Below, one piece after another: positions 30,294 to 39,426 of a stretch of DNA of 64,000 nt. Every line of letters begins with the position of its first letter. Position 1 is the first letter of the stretch. The stretch is from Bacillus sp. FJAT-29790 (lineage in GTDB: Bacteria; Bacillota; Bacilli; Bacillales; Cytobacillaceae), in contig NZ_JAHNZZ010000001.1 in NCBI RefSeq assembly GCF_019039215.1, forward strand, positions 1,843,543-1,907,542, read 5' to 3'. The notes beneath the pieces were generated by a model. The model worked only from the letters and a program-made list of their open reading frames with translations. It had not been told where the DNA came from and ran no database searches. The position numbers were made by a program, and so were the translations under genes.

Positions 30294-31256
30294 TTAAAAT
30301 TTCCGCTTACCAATAAACTTCGCAATATCCCTCAGCGTTTTCTTTGCCCGATTTTGCGGAAGTTCATTTAATATCGCAAGTGCCTTGTTTAAATAGTTAT
30401 CACTAACACGCAGAGATTTTTCAATCGCATCTGAATCCTTGATCAAGGAGATAATCTGTTCAATTTCGGCTCGTTCTGTATTTTCATGGACCTTCATAAT
30501 CTTTTGCCGTATCTTTGCATCTTCCATTGCAAATAAGACTGGAAGCGTGATATTACCTTGGAGTAGGTCATCTCCCGCCGGTTTGCCTAATTCCTTCTCC
30601 GTCCCGGTAAAATCAAGGACATCATCAATAATTTGATAAGACATCCCTACGTAATACCCAAATTGAAAAAGTTTTTTATGGACTTTTTCGTCTACATCGG
30701 CGGCAATTGCACCAAGCTGGCAGCTGACTGCAATCAAGATGGCGGTCTTCCTTTTAATTCTTCGAAAATAATCACGTACGTTTTGTTCGAAATTATACTT
30801 ATCCTTAATTTGCTCGATTTCGCCAATACATAGTTCAACTAATGTGTTGGCCAAAATTTGATGGGCATATGGCTTTTCGATATTCGTCATCAGCTCAAGT
30901 GCACGCGCAAAAATATAATCTCCTGTGTACATGGCAATCCGATTATCCCATTTCGCCTTGATTGTTGGTTTTCCGCGGCGCAGCTCGGCATCATCAATGA
31001 CATCATCATGCACAAGCGATGCCATATGTATGAGTTCAAGTGAAACGGCTACATCCTTGATCATTTGAATGTCGTAATTGCCGAATTTCCCAGCAAGCAA
31101 AACAAAAACAGGGCGGATTCTTTTTCCCCCGGCTTGTAGTAAGTGCAAAGAAGCTTGATGTAATAAAGGAGACTCTGCTTGTACGGTCTCCTCAAGCGCT
31201 TGCTCAATATTATTTAAATCTGAACTTAAAAATGAATACATCATTTTCAGTTTCAT
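30294..31256 (-). CDS. hepT: heptaprenyl diphosphate synthase component 2
   Basis: 320 aa catalytic subunit that makes the menaquinone-7 side chain with HepS. Aspartate-rich motifs DDVIDD (first) and DDVLD (second), GGKRIRP and the terminal IGKRKF are present. ATG at 31256 has GGGTGAG at usable spacing; in-frame starts at 31262 and 31301 are alternatives. Follows menG. Confidence 0.93.
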   Translation of the reverse strand: MKLKMMYSFLSSDLNNIEQALEETVQAESPLLHQASLHLLQAGGKRIRPVFVLLAGKFGNYDIQMIKDVAVSLELIHMASLVHDDVIDDAELRRGKPTIKAKWDNRIAMYTGDYIFARALELMTNIEKPYAHQILANTLVELCIGEIEQIKDKYNFEQNVRDYFRRIKRKTAILIAVSCQLGAIAADVDEKVHKKLFQFGYYVGMSYQIIDDVLDFTGTEKELGKPAGDDLLQGNITLPVLFAMEDAKIRQKIMKVHENTERAEIEQIISLIKDSDAIEKSLRVSDNYLNKALAILNELPQNRAKKTLRDIAKFIGKRKF

Positions 31257-31338
31257 GTCCATACTCACCCAGCTTTTAAATCCTGTCTGCAGCTTCCACA
31301 TACCCGCCTATGATGAAAAAAGCATTCAGAAAAAAGTT

Positions 31339-32046
31339 TTATTTTTCTTTATTGCCTATATGAACCGCTGCTACTCCGCCGCTGTACGATTTGTATGTCA
31401 CAGGGGCAAATCCAGCTTTCTCAAACATGCCAGCAAGCTCTACCATATCTGGGAAGTCTCTTGCAGACTCTTGTAACCAGGAATACTCTTTAAAACTTTT
31501 TGCAAATATCTTTCCGAATAGCGGCATAATAAATCGGAAATAGAAGTAATAAGCTTGTTTGTAACCGAACATCGTAGGCTGGGATGTTTCAAGACAAACA
31601 GCCATACCTCCCGGTTTAACAACGCGGTGCATCTCTTTCAACACTTGCATATAATCTGGGACATTCCGGAGCCCAAAGCCAATCGTAACATAATCAAATG
31701 AGTTATCAGGAAAAGGGAGTTCCATCGCATTTCCATGTACAAGCTTGACTTGCTTTAGCTTCTGGTCTGTTACTTTTTGTTCTCCGATCTTCAGCATGTT
31801 TTTGCTGAAATCTAGACCAATTACTTCACCTTCAGCACCAACCGCCTCTGCCATGGCAATGGTCCAATCCGCCGTACCGCAGCACACATCTAGTGCTTTA
31901 GATCCTTTTTGGACATTCATTCGTTTCATTGTGTCCCTGCGCCATTTTAAATGCTGCTGAAAACTGATAACAGAATTCATTTTGTCATAGTTCCCATATA
32001 TTTTCTCGAAAACATGATGGACCCGTTCTTCTTTTGATTGCTGCAT
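31339..32046 (-). CDS. menG: demethylmenaquinone methyltransferase
   Basis: 235 aa SAM-dependent UbiE/MenG enzyme, last step of menaquinone synthesis. SAM site DVCCGTADW near residue 50, [11 protein letters not shown], and the family signature FGLRNVPD near 118. Lies between hepS and hepT, whose product supplies its substrate's side chain. Confidence 0.96.
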   Translation of the reverse strand: MQQSKEERVHHVFEKIYGNYDKMNSVISFQQHLKWRRDTMKRMNVQKGSKALDVCCGTADWTIAMAEAVGAEGEVIGLDFSKNMLKIGEQKVTDQKLKQVKLVHGNAMELPFPDNSFDYVTIGFGLRNVPDYMQVLKEMHRVVKPGGMAVCLETSQPTMFGYKQAYYFYFRFIMPLFGKIFAKSFKEYSWLQESARDFPDMVELAGMFEKAGFAPVTYKSYSGGVAAVHIGNKEK

Positions 32047-32051
32047 GCTTC

Positions 32052-32873
32052 TTACCCTTCTTCCACAAATGTATTTGCCACTGGCTGCTGCTGATTAATG
32101 ATCGCTTTGATCCTTTGTTCCAACAGTTCGTTAATGAAAGGGAGCTTCGTCAAACATTTTTGAGTTACATGCTTAGAAAAGTCGATATACCTGTTAAAGA
32201 TGATGAGCAAATACTTTTGTTGTTCACTCGATAATTCCTTGTTTATTTGCCCGCTTTTTGGGAAAGTTATTTTCTTAAGCGCTTCAAAAACGACTGATTG
32301 CTCACCTTGTAAAAACAGTTTCTTTTCAAGCATTAACCGTTTGATGAATAAAAGATTTGAAGCTAATTCACTCCAATCGGCGTCGTGCAAATACGAAGTC
32401 ATTTTATCAAAGAGGGAAGACTCAATCTTTTTCACATCGTGCATTAATCGTTCTACGCTTTCCGGTGCTTTTTGGTAAACGGAAATCTTGTGTTCGTTCA
32501 CTTCTTTAATCCCTTTAGCCAACGAACGAATCATCGCAATATCATCAATTCCAGAAAGTATTTTATAATATAAGCCGCTATAATACACACCCGCCAATAC
32601 GGTTAGCTGCCTTGATTTGAGATGATCTGATTCTAACTTTTGATTCGAAACAAGTTCATGGGTATCAAGGGCAATTTGAATCAGCATTGTTGTTATGCAA
32701 TAGTTCTTCGCTTTATTTTCAGGAAGGTTAAGTCCATCAATAATCGAAATAAGCAACAGAAGCTTATCCTCATCAATAACAGGAGATTCAATATACTTGA
32801 GTAAATAAGGGTGCAGGATCTTTTCCTCGATTTGCTCCTTAACATCTGCTAATTTTATCTTCATGTCTTGCAT
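32052..32873 (-). CDS. hepS: heptaprenyl diphosphate synthase component 1
   Basis: 273 aa non-catalytic partner of HepT. All-helical with no aspartate-rich prenyl site, as expected. GGGTG precedes the ATG. Ends 5 nt before menG, so hepS-menG-hepT form an operon. Confidence 0.92.
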   Translation of the reverse strand: MQDMKIKLADVKEQIEEKILHPYLLKYIESPVIDEDKLLLLISIIDGLNLPENKAKNYCITTMLIQIALDTHELVSNQKLESDHLKSRQLTVLAGVYYSGLYYKILSGIDDIAMIRSLAKGIKEVNEHKISVYQKAPESVERLMHDVKKIESSLFDKMTSYLHDADWSELASNLLFIKRLMLEKKLFLQGEQSVVFEALKKITFPKSGQINKELSSEQQKYLLIIFNRYIDFSKHVTQKCLTKLPFINELLEQRIKAIINQQQPVANTFVEEG

Positions 32874-33036
32874 GCAATCACCCTTGTTTCCCCTAAGTTT
32901 TCTTCGTTATTTTGCATTAACCATCTGCACTTCTCATTTAGTCGATATTATGTATTTATTTTTAAAATCAGCGTTATAATGCGCCTTTTATTTTGATTTA
33001 ATTAAATGCACTCACCTATACAATAAGGCAGAGACA

Positions 33037-33066
33037 ATTATATCATAACTTACATTTGCATGACAG
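33037..33066 (-). promoter_or_regulatory. candidate promoter of hepS-menG-hepT
   Basis: TGATATAAT extended -10 (TATAAT at 33042-33037) with CTGTCA (33066-33061) 18 bp upstream, about 165 nt before hepS. Confidence 0.5.
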
Positions 33067-33119
33067 GAGAATTTAGGAAACGCAGGCAGCTACATTTTGT
33101 CATCAATGTCACCCACAAC

Positions 33120-33356
33120 CTATTTTTTTGTTTCGCTTTCTACTTCGCCATAGCAGGTTAGAATTTTAGCATTCCCTCTAATTTTTATGGCGGAAGTATG
33201 CTCAGTGAATTGAGCAATCATCACTTCTCCTTGATCCAGCTTTTCGGAGTGATGGAATCTTGTATCCGTTCCCCTTGTCAGTCCGATGACATTGACCCCG
33301 TCTTCTTTCGCTTTAATGACAATATATTCATTTCCCATTTGCGTTCTTTTCTCCAT
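33120..33356 (-). CDS. mtrB: TRAP, trp RNA-binding attenuation protein
   Basis: 78 aa. Forms an 11-subunit ring that binds GAG/UAG repeats in trp leader RNAs when tryptophan is present. The conserved core [20 protein letters not shown], with the Lys-Lys-Arg RNA contacts further on ([10 protein letters not shown]), is intact. ATG at 33356 has AGGTG upstream. The trp operon itself is not in its usual place in this window. Confidence 0.95.
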   Translation of the reverse strand: MEKRTQMGNEYIVIKAKEDGVNVIGLTRGTDTRFHHSEKLDQGEVMIAQFTEHTSAIKIRGNAKILTCYGEVESETKK

Positions 33357-33380
33357 AAAAAACACCTTTTCCCTTTAGTA

Positions 33381-33533
33381 TTAATCAAATTCGCCTTGCC
33401 GTATTTGCGCCCAGATTTTTACCTTAGCTAGCTCGATAAATTCCTTTGAAAAATCCGAGGCATCCACCGGAGGCTTAACTTTATTCAGCCGTGATTTAAA
33501 CCCCCATTGAATTGGATACTTGCTTGCATTCAA
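33381..33533 (-). CDS. small ORF of about 50 aa inside a repeat, folE-mtrB spacer
   Basis: From a TTG at 33533 the frame gives 50 aa: it contains NASKYPIQWGFKSRLNKVK, KPPVDASDFSKEFIELAKV and ends WAQIRQGEFD. The frame is open further upstream to the end of folE but has no ATG. The amino acid composition looks coding, yet the DNA belongs to a repeat that is broken at tyrA and aroH. The start is uncertain and the ribosome site weak. Function unknown; a real small protein or a fossil are both possible. Confidence 0.45.
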   Translation of the reverse strand: MNASKYPIQWGFKSRLNKVKPPVDASDFSKEFIELAKVKIWAQIRQGEFD

Positions 33534-33574
33534 CTCGTCACTATATCGTTTAGACTTCTGCTGAATAAAGTTAA
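33381..33574 (-). repeat. 3'-end element, longest copy, after folE
   Basis: About 194 bp starting at the folE stop codon (TTAACTTTATTCAGCAG). Contains a 15-bp perfect inverted repeat, TTAACTTTATTCAGC (33475-33489) and GCTGAATAAAGTTAA (33560-33574). Related copies occur at tyrA, aroH and ydjH. Confidence 0.75.
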
Positions 33575-34137
33575 TATTTGATCAGTGAAAGAACCTCCGC
33601 ACGGGCTCTTGCATCCGTTGCTAGAATCCCTCTGACTGCTGATGTAATCGTCTTGGATCCAGGTTTTTTTACACCGCGCATCGTCATACACATATGCTCA
33701 GCCTCAACCACTACCATCACTCCATGCGGATCAAGTTTTTCTAATATAGCATCAGCCACAGTAGATGTAATACGTTCTTGCAACTGTGGCCTTCTGGCAA
33801 CAGCTTCAACTGCTCTAGCCAGTTTACTTAATCCTGTTACTTTCCCATTTTTCGGAATGTATGCCACATGGGCTTTCCCGAAAAAGGGCACAAGATGATG
33901 CTCACACATTGAATAAAATGGAATATCTTTCACCAAAACTAGTTCTTCGTGATCCTCACCAAAGACGGTATCAAAATATTCTTTTGGATCTTGATCTAGC
34001 CCTTGGAAAACTTCCTCATACATTTTTGCTACACGTTTTGGCGTATCAAGTAATCCTTCACGTGTTGGGTCTTCTCCGATCGCTTCTAATATTAAACGTA
34101 CCGCATCTTCAATCTGCGCACGATTTACTTTTGACAT
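33571..34137 (-). CDS. folE: GTP cyclohydrolase I
   Basis: 188 aa. GTP to dihydroneopterin triphosphate, first step of folate synthesis. Zinc ligands in CEHHLVPF and [19 protein letters not shown] is typical. Also called mtrA in B. subtilis, where it is cotranscribed with mtrB. The stop codon is the first TAA of a dispersed repeat. Confidence 0.96.
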   Translation of the reverse strand: MSKVNRAQIEDAVRLILEAIGEDPTREGLLDTPKRVAKMYEEVFQGLDQDPKEYFDTVFGEDHEELVLVKDIPFYSMCEHHLVPFFGKAHVAYIPKNGKVTGLSKLARAVEAVARRPQLQERITSTVADAILEKLDPHGVMVVVEAEHMCMTMRGVKKPGSKTITSAVRGILATDARARAEVLSLIKY

Positions 34138-34185
34138 TATGGTTCCTCCTCAAAATCAAGTCACTGTATGTAATCTAATAACTCC

Positions 34186-34213
34186 ATATTAGCATAATAA
34201 TTTCAACTGGCAA
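34186..34213 (-). promoter_or_regulatory. candidate sigma-A promoter of folE
   Basis: TTGCCA (34213-34208), 16 bp spacer, TAATAT (34191-34186), 49 nt before folE. Confidence 0.6.
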
Positions 34214-34262
34214 AATACTATTACAATCGTAATAAGCATTCGTTCAAAGTTTATTAGTAACA

Positions 34263-34292
34263 GAAAAAAACCGCGAAACATTCGCGGTTTTC
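34263..34292 (-). terminator. terminator of hbs
   Basis: AAACCGCGAA / TTCGCGGTTT hairpin followed on the minus strand by TTTTTTTCTG. Confidence 0.85.
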
Positions 34293-34326
34293 AGCTCAAG
34301 CTTAAGCTTTAAGCACGTATATGTAC

Positions 34327-34599
34327 TTATTTAACTGCGTCTTTAAGCGCTTTACCTGGTTTGAAAGCAGGAACTTTGCTTGCAGCGATTTCGATTTCTT
34401 CACCTGTTTGTGGGTTGCGTCCTTTACGTGCAGCACGCTCACGAACCTCAAAGTTTCCGAAACCAATTAATTGTACTTTATCACCGTTTTTCAAAGCTTC
34501 TAAGATCGTATCAAAAACAGCATCAACTGCTTTTGTAGCATCCTTTTTAGAAAGCTCACTGCTTTCCGCAACTGCGTTAATTAGTTCTGTTTTGTTCAT
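34327..34599 (-). CDS. hbs: HU-type nucleoid protein HBsu
   Basis: 90 aa histone-like protein with the DNA-binding arm around [24 protein letters not shown] is the family start; AGGAGGTG lies upstream. Single gene between spoIVA and folE with its own promoter and terminator. Confidence 0.97.
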   Translation of the reverse strand: MNKTELINAVAESSELSKKDATKAVDAVFDTILEALKNGDKVQLIGFGNFEVRERAARKGRNPQTGEEIEIAASKVPAFKPGKALKDAVK

Positions 34600-34812
34600 G
34601 TCTTTCACCTCCTCCCAAAATAGTCTAAAACCCAATAAATAAAGAATTCTTACTTTCATTAGTAAACAAAATTTCTGAATTCTATACGTTGTAACGGATT
34701 TTTGTTGATCATGCCCAATAATAAAGCAAAAACGAAAAAAATTCAATCCATTTTTACGAAAAAATCCTTTAATAATAAGGGTTTGAGCTGTTTCAACGGT
34801 AATTCTGTTAAA

Positions 34813-34841
34813 AGATTATCACAATCATTTACCGTTATCAA
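34813..34841 (-). promoter_or_regulatory. candidate sigma-A promoter of hbs
   Basis: TTGATA (34841-34836), 17 bp spacer, TAATCT (34818-34813), giving a leader of about 205 nt. The long AT-rich leader (34600-34812) holds nothing else I can name. Confidence 0.5.
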
Positions 34842-34962
34842 GAATATTTCACGATTTAATGGGAATCTTTTCTTAAACTTGTTCTTTTTGTACAAATTCA
34901 CATGTATTTTGCGAAATTTCTTAAGAATAAGAATTTGTAAATCCATAATTACTAATAAAGAC

Positions 34963-34992
34963 AAAAAGAAAAAAGACCCCAATTGGAGTCCC
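34963..34992 (-). terminator. terminator of spoIVA
   Basis: GACTCC / GGGGTC stem around AATT, then TTTTTTCTTTTTG on the minus strand, next to the spoIVA stop. Confidence 0.8.
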
Positions 34993-34994
34993 GT

Positions 34995-36473
34995 TTACAA
35001 AATAATGGCGATTAATCCACCCGAGCCTTCGTTAATAATTCTTTCCAAAGTCTCTTTTAATTTATATCTTGCATTTTCAGGCATCATTGAAAGTTTCGCC
35101 TGGATTCCTTCTCTAACAATCGAGCTTAAACTGCGCCCAAATATATCAGAATTCCAAATCGATAGCGGGTCATCCTCGAAATCCTGCATTAAATAACGCA
35201 CAAGCTCCTCACTTTGTTTTTCGGTTCCGATAATAGGTGAAAACTCAGATTCTACATCCACTTTAATCATATGAATGGATGGCGCAACCGCTCTTAACCT
35301 GACACCAAATCGGGAACCATGGCGTGTGATTTCAGGCTCATCAAGACTCATATCGGCCAAGGACGGAGCAGCAATTCCATAGCCTGTTTGTTTAACCATT
35401 TTTAACGCATCTGAGATTTGATCATACTCCGCTTTTGCATGAGCAAAATCCTGCATTAGCTCGAGTAAGTGGTCTTTGCCGCGTATTTCTACACCAACAA
35501 TTTCTTTTAAAACCTCATCATAGAGATCATCTGGAGCCATCAAGTCGATTTCCGCAATCCCCTGGCCCATTTCAATTCCAGCCAGGCCCGCCCGGTCAAT
35601 GAATTCATAATCACTGAATTGATGAACAACGCGGTCAACATCTCTTAGCCTTTTTATATCTTTAACCGTTTCTTTCACTGCATCCTGATAGCTTTCCCTC
35701 AGCCAATGGTCTTCACGCAGAACCATGACCCAGCTTGGAAGATTTACATTCACTTCAAGCACCGGAAATTCATAAAGCGCTTCACGCATAACATTCAATA
35801 CATCGGATTCACGCATTCCTTCAACACTCATGGCCAATACAGGAATGTCGTATTTTTCAGTAAGTTCATTTCTGAGTTTTTCAGTGTTAGGATGATGGGG
35901 CTGTACGCTATTTATGATCATAATGAATGGTTTCCCAACCTCTTTTAGTTCATCGATCACTCTCGCTTCAGCTTCAAGGTAATTGGTCCTTGGGATTTCT
36001 CCAATCGTGCCATCAGTAGTAACAACTACTCCGATTGTAGAATGCTCTTGAATCACTTTTCTTGTCCCAATTTCCGCAGCTTCATGGAATGGGATAGGTT
36101 CCTCATACCAAGGTGTATTAATCATTCTTGGACCATTTTCGTCCTCATACCCTTTTGCGCCAGGAACCGTATAGCCAACACAATCAACTAAACGAATGTT
36201 AACGTCTAGGCCTTCACCCACATGGACAGTGGCGGCCTGGTTCGGCACAAATTTAGGCTCAGTCGTCATAATTGTCTTTCCGGCAGCACTTTGAGGGAGT
36301 TCATCCTGGGTGCGGGCACGCTCAGCTTCATTATTCATATTTGGCAAAACAACAAGCTCCATGAATTTTTTTATAAAGGTTGATTTACCGGTACGCACTG
36401 CTCCAACTACTCCAAAATAGATATCTCCGCCCGTTCTCTCGGCGATATCTTTAAAAATATCTACCTTTTCCAA
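34995..36473 (-). CDS. spoIVA: stage IV sporulation protein A, spore coat morphogenetic ATPase
   Basis: 492 aa, full length. Walker A GAVRTGKST near residue 23; it polymerises on the forespore surface by ATP hydrolysis to form the coat basement layer. The C terminus EGSGGLIAIIL, which contacts SpoVM, is intact. Starts with TTG preceded by AGGAGGGG. Expressed in the mother cell under sigma-E in B. subtilis. Confidence 0.97.
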   Translation of the reverse strand: MEKVDIFKDIAERTGGDIYFGVVGAVRTGKSTFIKKFMELVVLPNMNNEAERARTQDELPQSAAGKTIMTTEPKFVPNQAATVHVGEGLDVNIRLVDCVGYTVPGAKGYEDENGPRMINTPWYEEPIPFHEAAEIGTRKVIQEHSTIGVVVTTDGTIGEIPRTNYLEAEARVIDELKEVGKPFIMIINSVQPHHPNTEKLRNELTEKYDIPVLAMSVEGMRESDVLNVMREALYEFPVLEVNVNLPSWVMVLREDHWLRESYQDAVKETVKDIKRLRDVDRVVHQFSDYEFIDRAGLAGIEMGQGIAEIDLMAPDDLYDEVLKEIVGVEIRGKDHLLELMQDFAHAKAEYDQISDALKMVKQTGYGIAAPSLADMSLDEPEITRHGSRFGVRLRAVAPSIHMIKVDVESEFSPIIGTEKQSEELVRYLMQDFEDDPLSIWNSDIFGRSLSSIVREGIQAKLSMMPENARYKLKETLERIINEGSGGLIAIIL

Positions 36474-36529
36474 GTGAATCCCCTCCTAAAATCTGTGGGA
36501 TAATATTATCCTATCAATTAAGCATGGAC

Positions 36530-36537
36530 ACTATATG
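36530..36537 (-). promoter_or_regulatory. candidate sigma-E -10 element of spoIVA
   Basis: CATATAGT matches CATACANT at 7 of 8; the -35 match is weak. About 57 nt before the start. Confidence 0.4.
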
Positions 36538-36649
36538 TTTATGATGTTGTCCTATCTTGTTATGACAGTTTTTAAAAATAATTACCCCTAATATAAAAAA
36601 TTTTTTTCACATTCTCCCTTTATTTCTTTTCATTCACTATTTTTTGACG

Positions 36650-36899
36650 AAAAAGAGGTGCAGTTGATTTCCACTCCAGGATGCTCAACGAACCGCGGGG
36701 CGGGCGGTGAGCCTTCTCAAGCTATAAGCCGTTGGGGTCTCACCTGTCCCACTGCTCCCGCAGAACACTGAATTTACATCCTTGAACCTTCCCACGCACG
36801 AAGAAAATGCGCTAGCATTTTCGAGGAGTCTCGCACCTTCCGCTCCAATCAACGTCATACAAAACCTATTTAAAAACAACAATCATTTAGAAAACAGCC
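36650..36899 (+). mobile_element. MITE-like repeat, copy G (left end diverged)
   Basis: About 250 bp between yphF and spoIVA. First-subtype core (GTTGATTTCCACTCCAGG, GGCGGTGAGCC, GGGGTCTCACC) and right arm ending CAATCATTTAGAAAACAGCC. The left inverted repeat is not recognisable. It lies about 20 bp from the yphF terminator. Confidence 0.8.
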
Positions 36900-36920
36900 T
36901 TAGTTAAAAAAACACCAAGA

Positions 36921-36963
36921 AAAAAAACCCTTCTCCTACAATATATTTTGCAGAAGAAGGGTT
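36921..36963 (-). terminator. terminator of yphF
   Basis: AACCCTTCT / AGAAGGGTT stem followed on the minus strand by TTTTTTTTCTT. Confidence 0.75.
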
Positions 36964-36967
36964 ATGA

Positions 36968-37681
36968 CTATTTCACCAAAAAGATTGGCTCTTTTGTCGT
37001 TGAATCAATTGTATATGGCAATGAATAAGAAGGAACAAACGCAGAATCTTCAACAAGAATCCCTCGAATATCCTCACCTGGTTCATAATTAGACTCTTGC
37101 TTTTGGAAGGCTCGGAATAAATCACTGCGATAATCAACATATAGTTCAGCGTCTCCTGTAATGACGAACGGGAGATTCTGACCGCTATATGGGCTAAGGG
37201 CAACCGGTTCTTCTTTGTAGCCTAATTTTTTATAATCCAATGTAAAAACATGTTCTGCGATTTGTTCTTTAAAAGGAGGATACTTTTGTGATTTTATCCT
37301 CATTTTTATCTCACGGATTGTTTCCGCTATTCGCAAATCAAATATTTTTACTTTTGGAGTCGTTTCAGCATCGACAAGGACATATTGAAAAATCCCACCG
37401 GATTCGTATGCATTCCCCGGCGGATCGGCCATATAGGTAGGGACAATTTTTTTGAAGTCAACAGGATATTTTTGATAGATCGGTGTTGTTTGGCTCTTCG
37501 TTTTGATTGGAAGAAGTCCTCCATTATCCTTTTGATATTGATCCACCGCAGATTGAACAGCTTGGATCTGATCATTATAGGGAATTTGATTTTGTGATAA
37601 TTTTGCCTGTGGATACATACATCCAGTTAAAACAGGAATGAATATAAGCAGTAAAGACAGCAGCTGTAACCCTTTTTTCAT
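36968..37681 (-). CDS. yphF: lipoprotein YphF
   Basis: 237 aa. A lipoprotein signal peptide with lipobox LTGC (cysteine near residue 20); the rest is extracytoplasmic, with QYQKDNGGLLPI resembling pilin-like N-terminal tails. Function unknown; identified by position between spoIVA and yphE. ATG at 37681 chosen by ribosome site AAAGGG. Confidence 0.8.
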   Translation of the reverse strand: MKKGLQLLSLLLIFIPVLTGCMYPQAKLSQNQIPYNDQIQAVQSAVDQYQKDNGGLLPIKTKSQTTPIYQKYPVDFKKIVPTYMADPPGNAYESGGIFQYVLVDAETTPKVKIFDLRIAETIREIKMRIKSQKYPPFKEQIAEHVFTLDYKKLGYKEEPVALSPYSGQNLPFVITGDAELYVDYRSDLFRAFQKQESNYEPGEDIRGILVEDSAFVPSYSLPYTIDSTTKEPIFLVK

Positions 37682-37713
37682 TATAATCAACCCTTTTAGT
37701 ATATGTATTTCGA

Positions 37714-37917
37714 TTATTCACTTGTTGGACCGCTAAATACAACTAGAACAATAATAATTCCGGACACAAACATGAGAATATACGCAATGAGAGCAGTTAA
37801 AAACTTTAAAACACCACTTAATTTAAAGCGGCTTAAATAAATCATAATAATAGACAGGAACATGAATCCCATTGAGGCTAGTGATACCCACATTTTCATT
37901 AGAGATGGTGACATCAT
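37714..37917 (-). CDS. yphE: DUF2768 membrane protein YphE
   Basis: 67 aa with two membrane helices (WVSLASMGFMFLSIIMIYL and FLTALIAYILMFVSGIIIV). Function unknown. AAGGAG lies upstream; the next codon is also ATG. Confidence 0.8.
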   Translation of the reverse strand: MMSPSLMKMWVSLASMGFMFLSIIMIYLSRFKLSGVLKFLTALIAYILMFVSGIIIVLVVFSGPTSE

Positions 37918-38026
37918 TTCAACTCCTTTTTCCGAGATGTATTATATCATATCGCCAGTACGATTGAAAAAAAATCTACTTTCTTATCAATATTCCTTTT
38001 ATTGAATACAGTGGTTTATTTAAAAA

Positions 38027-38062
38027 GGCTGTTTATAAACAACAATCATTTAGTAAACAACC
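38027..38062 (+). mobile_element. MITE-like repeat, copy H (termini only, perfect target duplication)
   Basis: 36 bp: GGCTGTTTATAAACAACAAT and the right terminus ..CATTTAGTAAACAACC joined with no core. Flanked by identical octamers TTTAAAAA (38019-38026 and 38063-38070). Confidence 0.85.
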
Positions 38063-38085
38063 TTTAAAAACAAAGCTTTTTCACA

Positions 38086-38130
38086 CCAAAAAAGGCCGAG
38101 TTAAAGAAGGGGCAGTCTTTAACTCAGGCC
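38086..38130 (-). terminator. terminator of gpsA
   Basis: GGCC-GAGTTAAAGA / TCTTTAACTC-GGCC stem followed on the minus strand by TTTTTTGGTG. Confidence 0.85.
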
Positions 38131-38237
38131 ATGTGACTAAATAATCCAACACCCTGTTCAATTCACCAGTTTGCTTCGTTGCATTGTATGCAGGAAGTTT
38201 CGGTGTCGCATCCTCGAATGCCTATATTTCGAAAATA

Positions 38238-39308
38238 TTAATGATTATCTGTGTTCTCTACATTTAACGCATCATCGAGAACGTTAGTCAGATCCTCCAT
38301 CTCGTGTTTCTTGCCACGCGCCATAAGAAGGTCAACGGCATCTATTGCGTTTACATTATTAAAAAGCACATCATAAAGTACATCTGTGATCGGCATATTC
38401 ACATCATATTTTTTTGCCAGTTGTTTGGCAGCCTTTGTTGTTCGAACACCTTCGACAACCATCCCCATATTATCGAGAACCTCTTGAAGATTATGACCTT
38501 TACCAAGTAAATTACCCGCTCGCCAGTTCCGGGAATGGACGCTTGTACATGTGACAATTAAGTCTCCTATTCCAGTTAAACCTGAAAAAGTTAGGGGGCT
38601 TGCACCCATTTTCATACCTAAACGTGCAATTTCGGCTAAACCTCTTGTAATCAATGCCGCTTTGGCGTTATCACCATAACCTAGCCCATCTGTAATGCCT
38701 GCAGCTAATGCGATGATATTTTTTAATGCTCCCCCTATTTCAACACCAACGATGTCAGGATTCGTATATACCCTGAAGTTATGGTTAATAAATAGATCTT
38801 GGATTTTGCCTGCCTCTTCCATATTCTCCGAAGATACCGTAACCGTTGTTGGGTGCCGCAAACTAACTTCTTCTGCATGGCTCGGTCCAGAAAGAACGAC
38901 AACACTTTTTAATAGATGAGCTTGCATTTCTTCTTCAATCATTTCAGAAATCCGTAGCAATGTGTCTGGTTCAATCCCTTTGCTAACTGTCACGATCGTC
39001 AACGGTTCAGTACGGATAGCATTTATTTTGCCAATCACTTCACGGATCGCTTTCGTTGGGACGGCAAGAATAATCGTATCAACTCCTGATAAAGCTTCTT
39101 CCAAAGACGAGTAGCCAATAATTCCTTCTGGCAGCTGGATATCAGGCAAATATTTTTTATTCGTATGAAATGTATTCATTTCATTTATTTGTTCTAGGTT
39201 ATGCCCCCAGAGCTTAACGTCATGCTTATTATCAGCCAAAACTAGCGCTAATGCTGTCCCCCAGCTGCCGGCTCCTATTACAGCAATGCTTTCCCTCTTT
39301 CGCTCCAA
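38238..39308 (-). CDS. gpsA: glycerol-3-phosphate dehydrogenase [NAD(P)+]
   Basis: 356 aa. Reduces dihydroxyacetone phosphate for phospholipid synthesis. Rossmann motif [10 protein letters not shown] near residue 12; catalytic lysine region [13 protein letters not shown]; substrate site [13 protein letters not shown] start with AAAGG upstream; no better internal start. Confidence 0.95.
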   Translation of the reverse strand: MERKRESIAVIGAGSWGTALALVLADNKHDVKLWGHNLEQINEMNTFHTNKKYLPDIQLPEGIIGYSSLEEALSGVDTIILAVPTKAIREVIGKINAIRTEPLTIVTVSKGIEPDTLLRISEMIEEEMQAHLLKSVVVLSGPSHAEEVSLRHPTTVTVSSENMEEAGKIQDLFINHNFRVYTNPDIVGVEIGGALKNIIALAAGITDGLGYGDNAKAALITRGLAEIARLGMKMGASPLTFSGLTGIGDLIVTCTSVHSRNWRAGNLLGKGHNLQEVLDNMGMVVEGVRTTKAAKQLAKKYDVNMPITDVLYDVLFNNVNAIDAVDLLMARGKKHEMEDLTNVLDDALNVENTDNH

Positions 39309-39391
39309 AAGATCACTACCTTTAAATTAATATTTGTTCAGTTCAAGCGTCTGAGACACCTGATAAAGGCGATATGCGCTTTTCTTTGTCT

Positions 39392-39419
39392 AGCTACAGC
39401 GCCTAAGGGCGCTGTAGCT
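39392..39419. repeat. AGCTACAGCGCC hairpin in the der-gpsA spacer
   Basis: Perfect 12-bp stem AGCTACAGCGCC / GGCGCTGTAGCT. A T-run follows only on the plus strand, so it is not a normal terminator for der. The adjoining GCGCTTTTCTTTGTC resembles the reverse of the GAAAAGCGC repeats at 25927 and 28374. Confidence 0.55.
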
Positions 39420-39426
39420 TTTCTGG

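Noticed and set aside
33357-33570. TRAP-binding site in the folE-mtrB spacer
   Set aside because: No run of regularly spaced GAG/UAG triplets.
39392-39419. Terminator of der
   Set aside because: Perfect stem but no T-run in the direction of der transcription; kept as a repeat.
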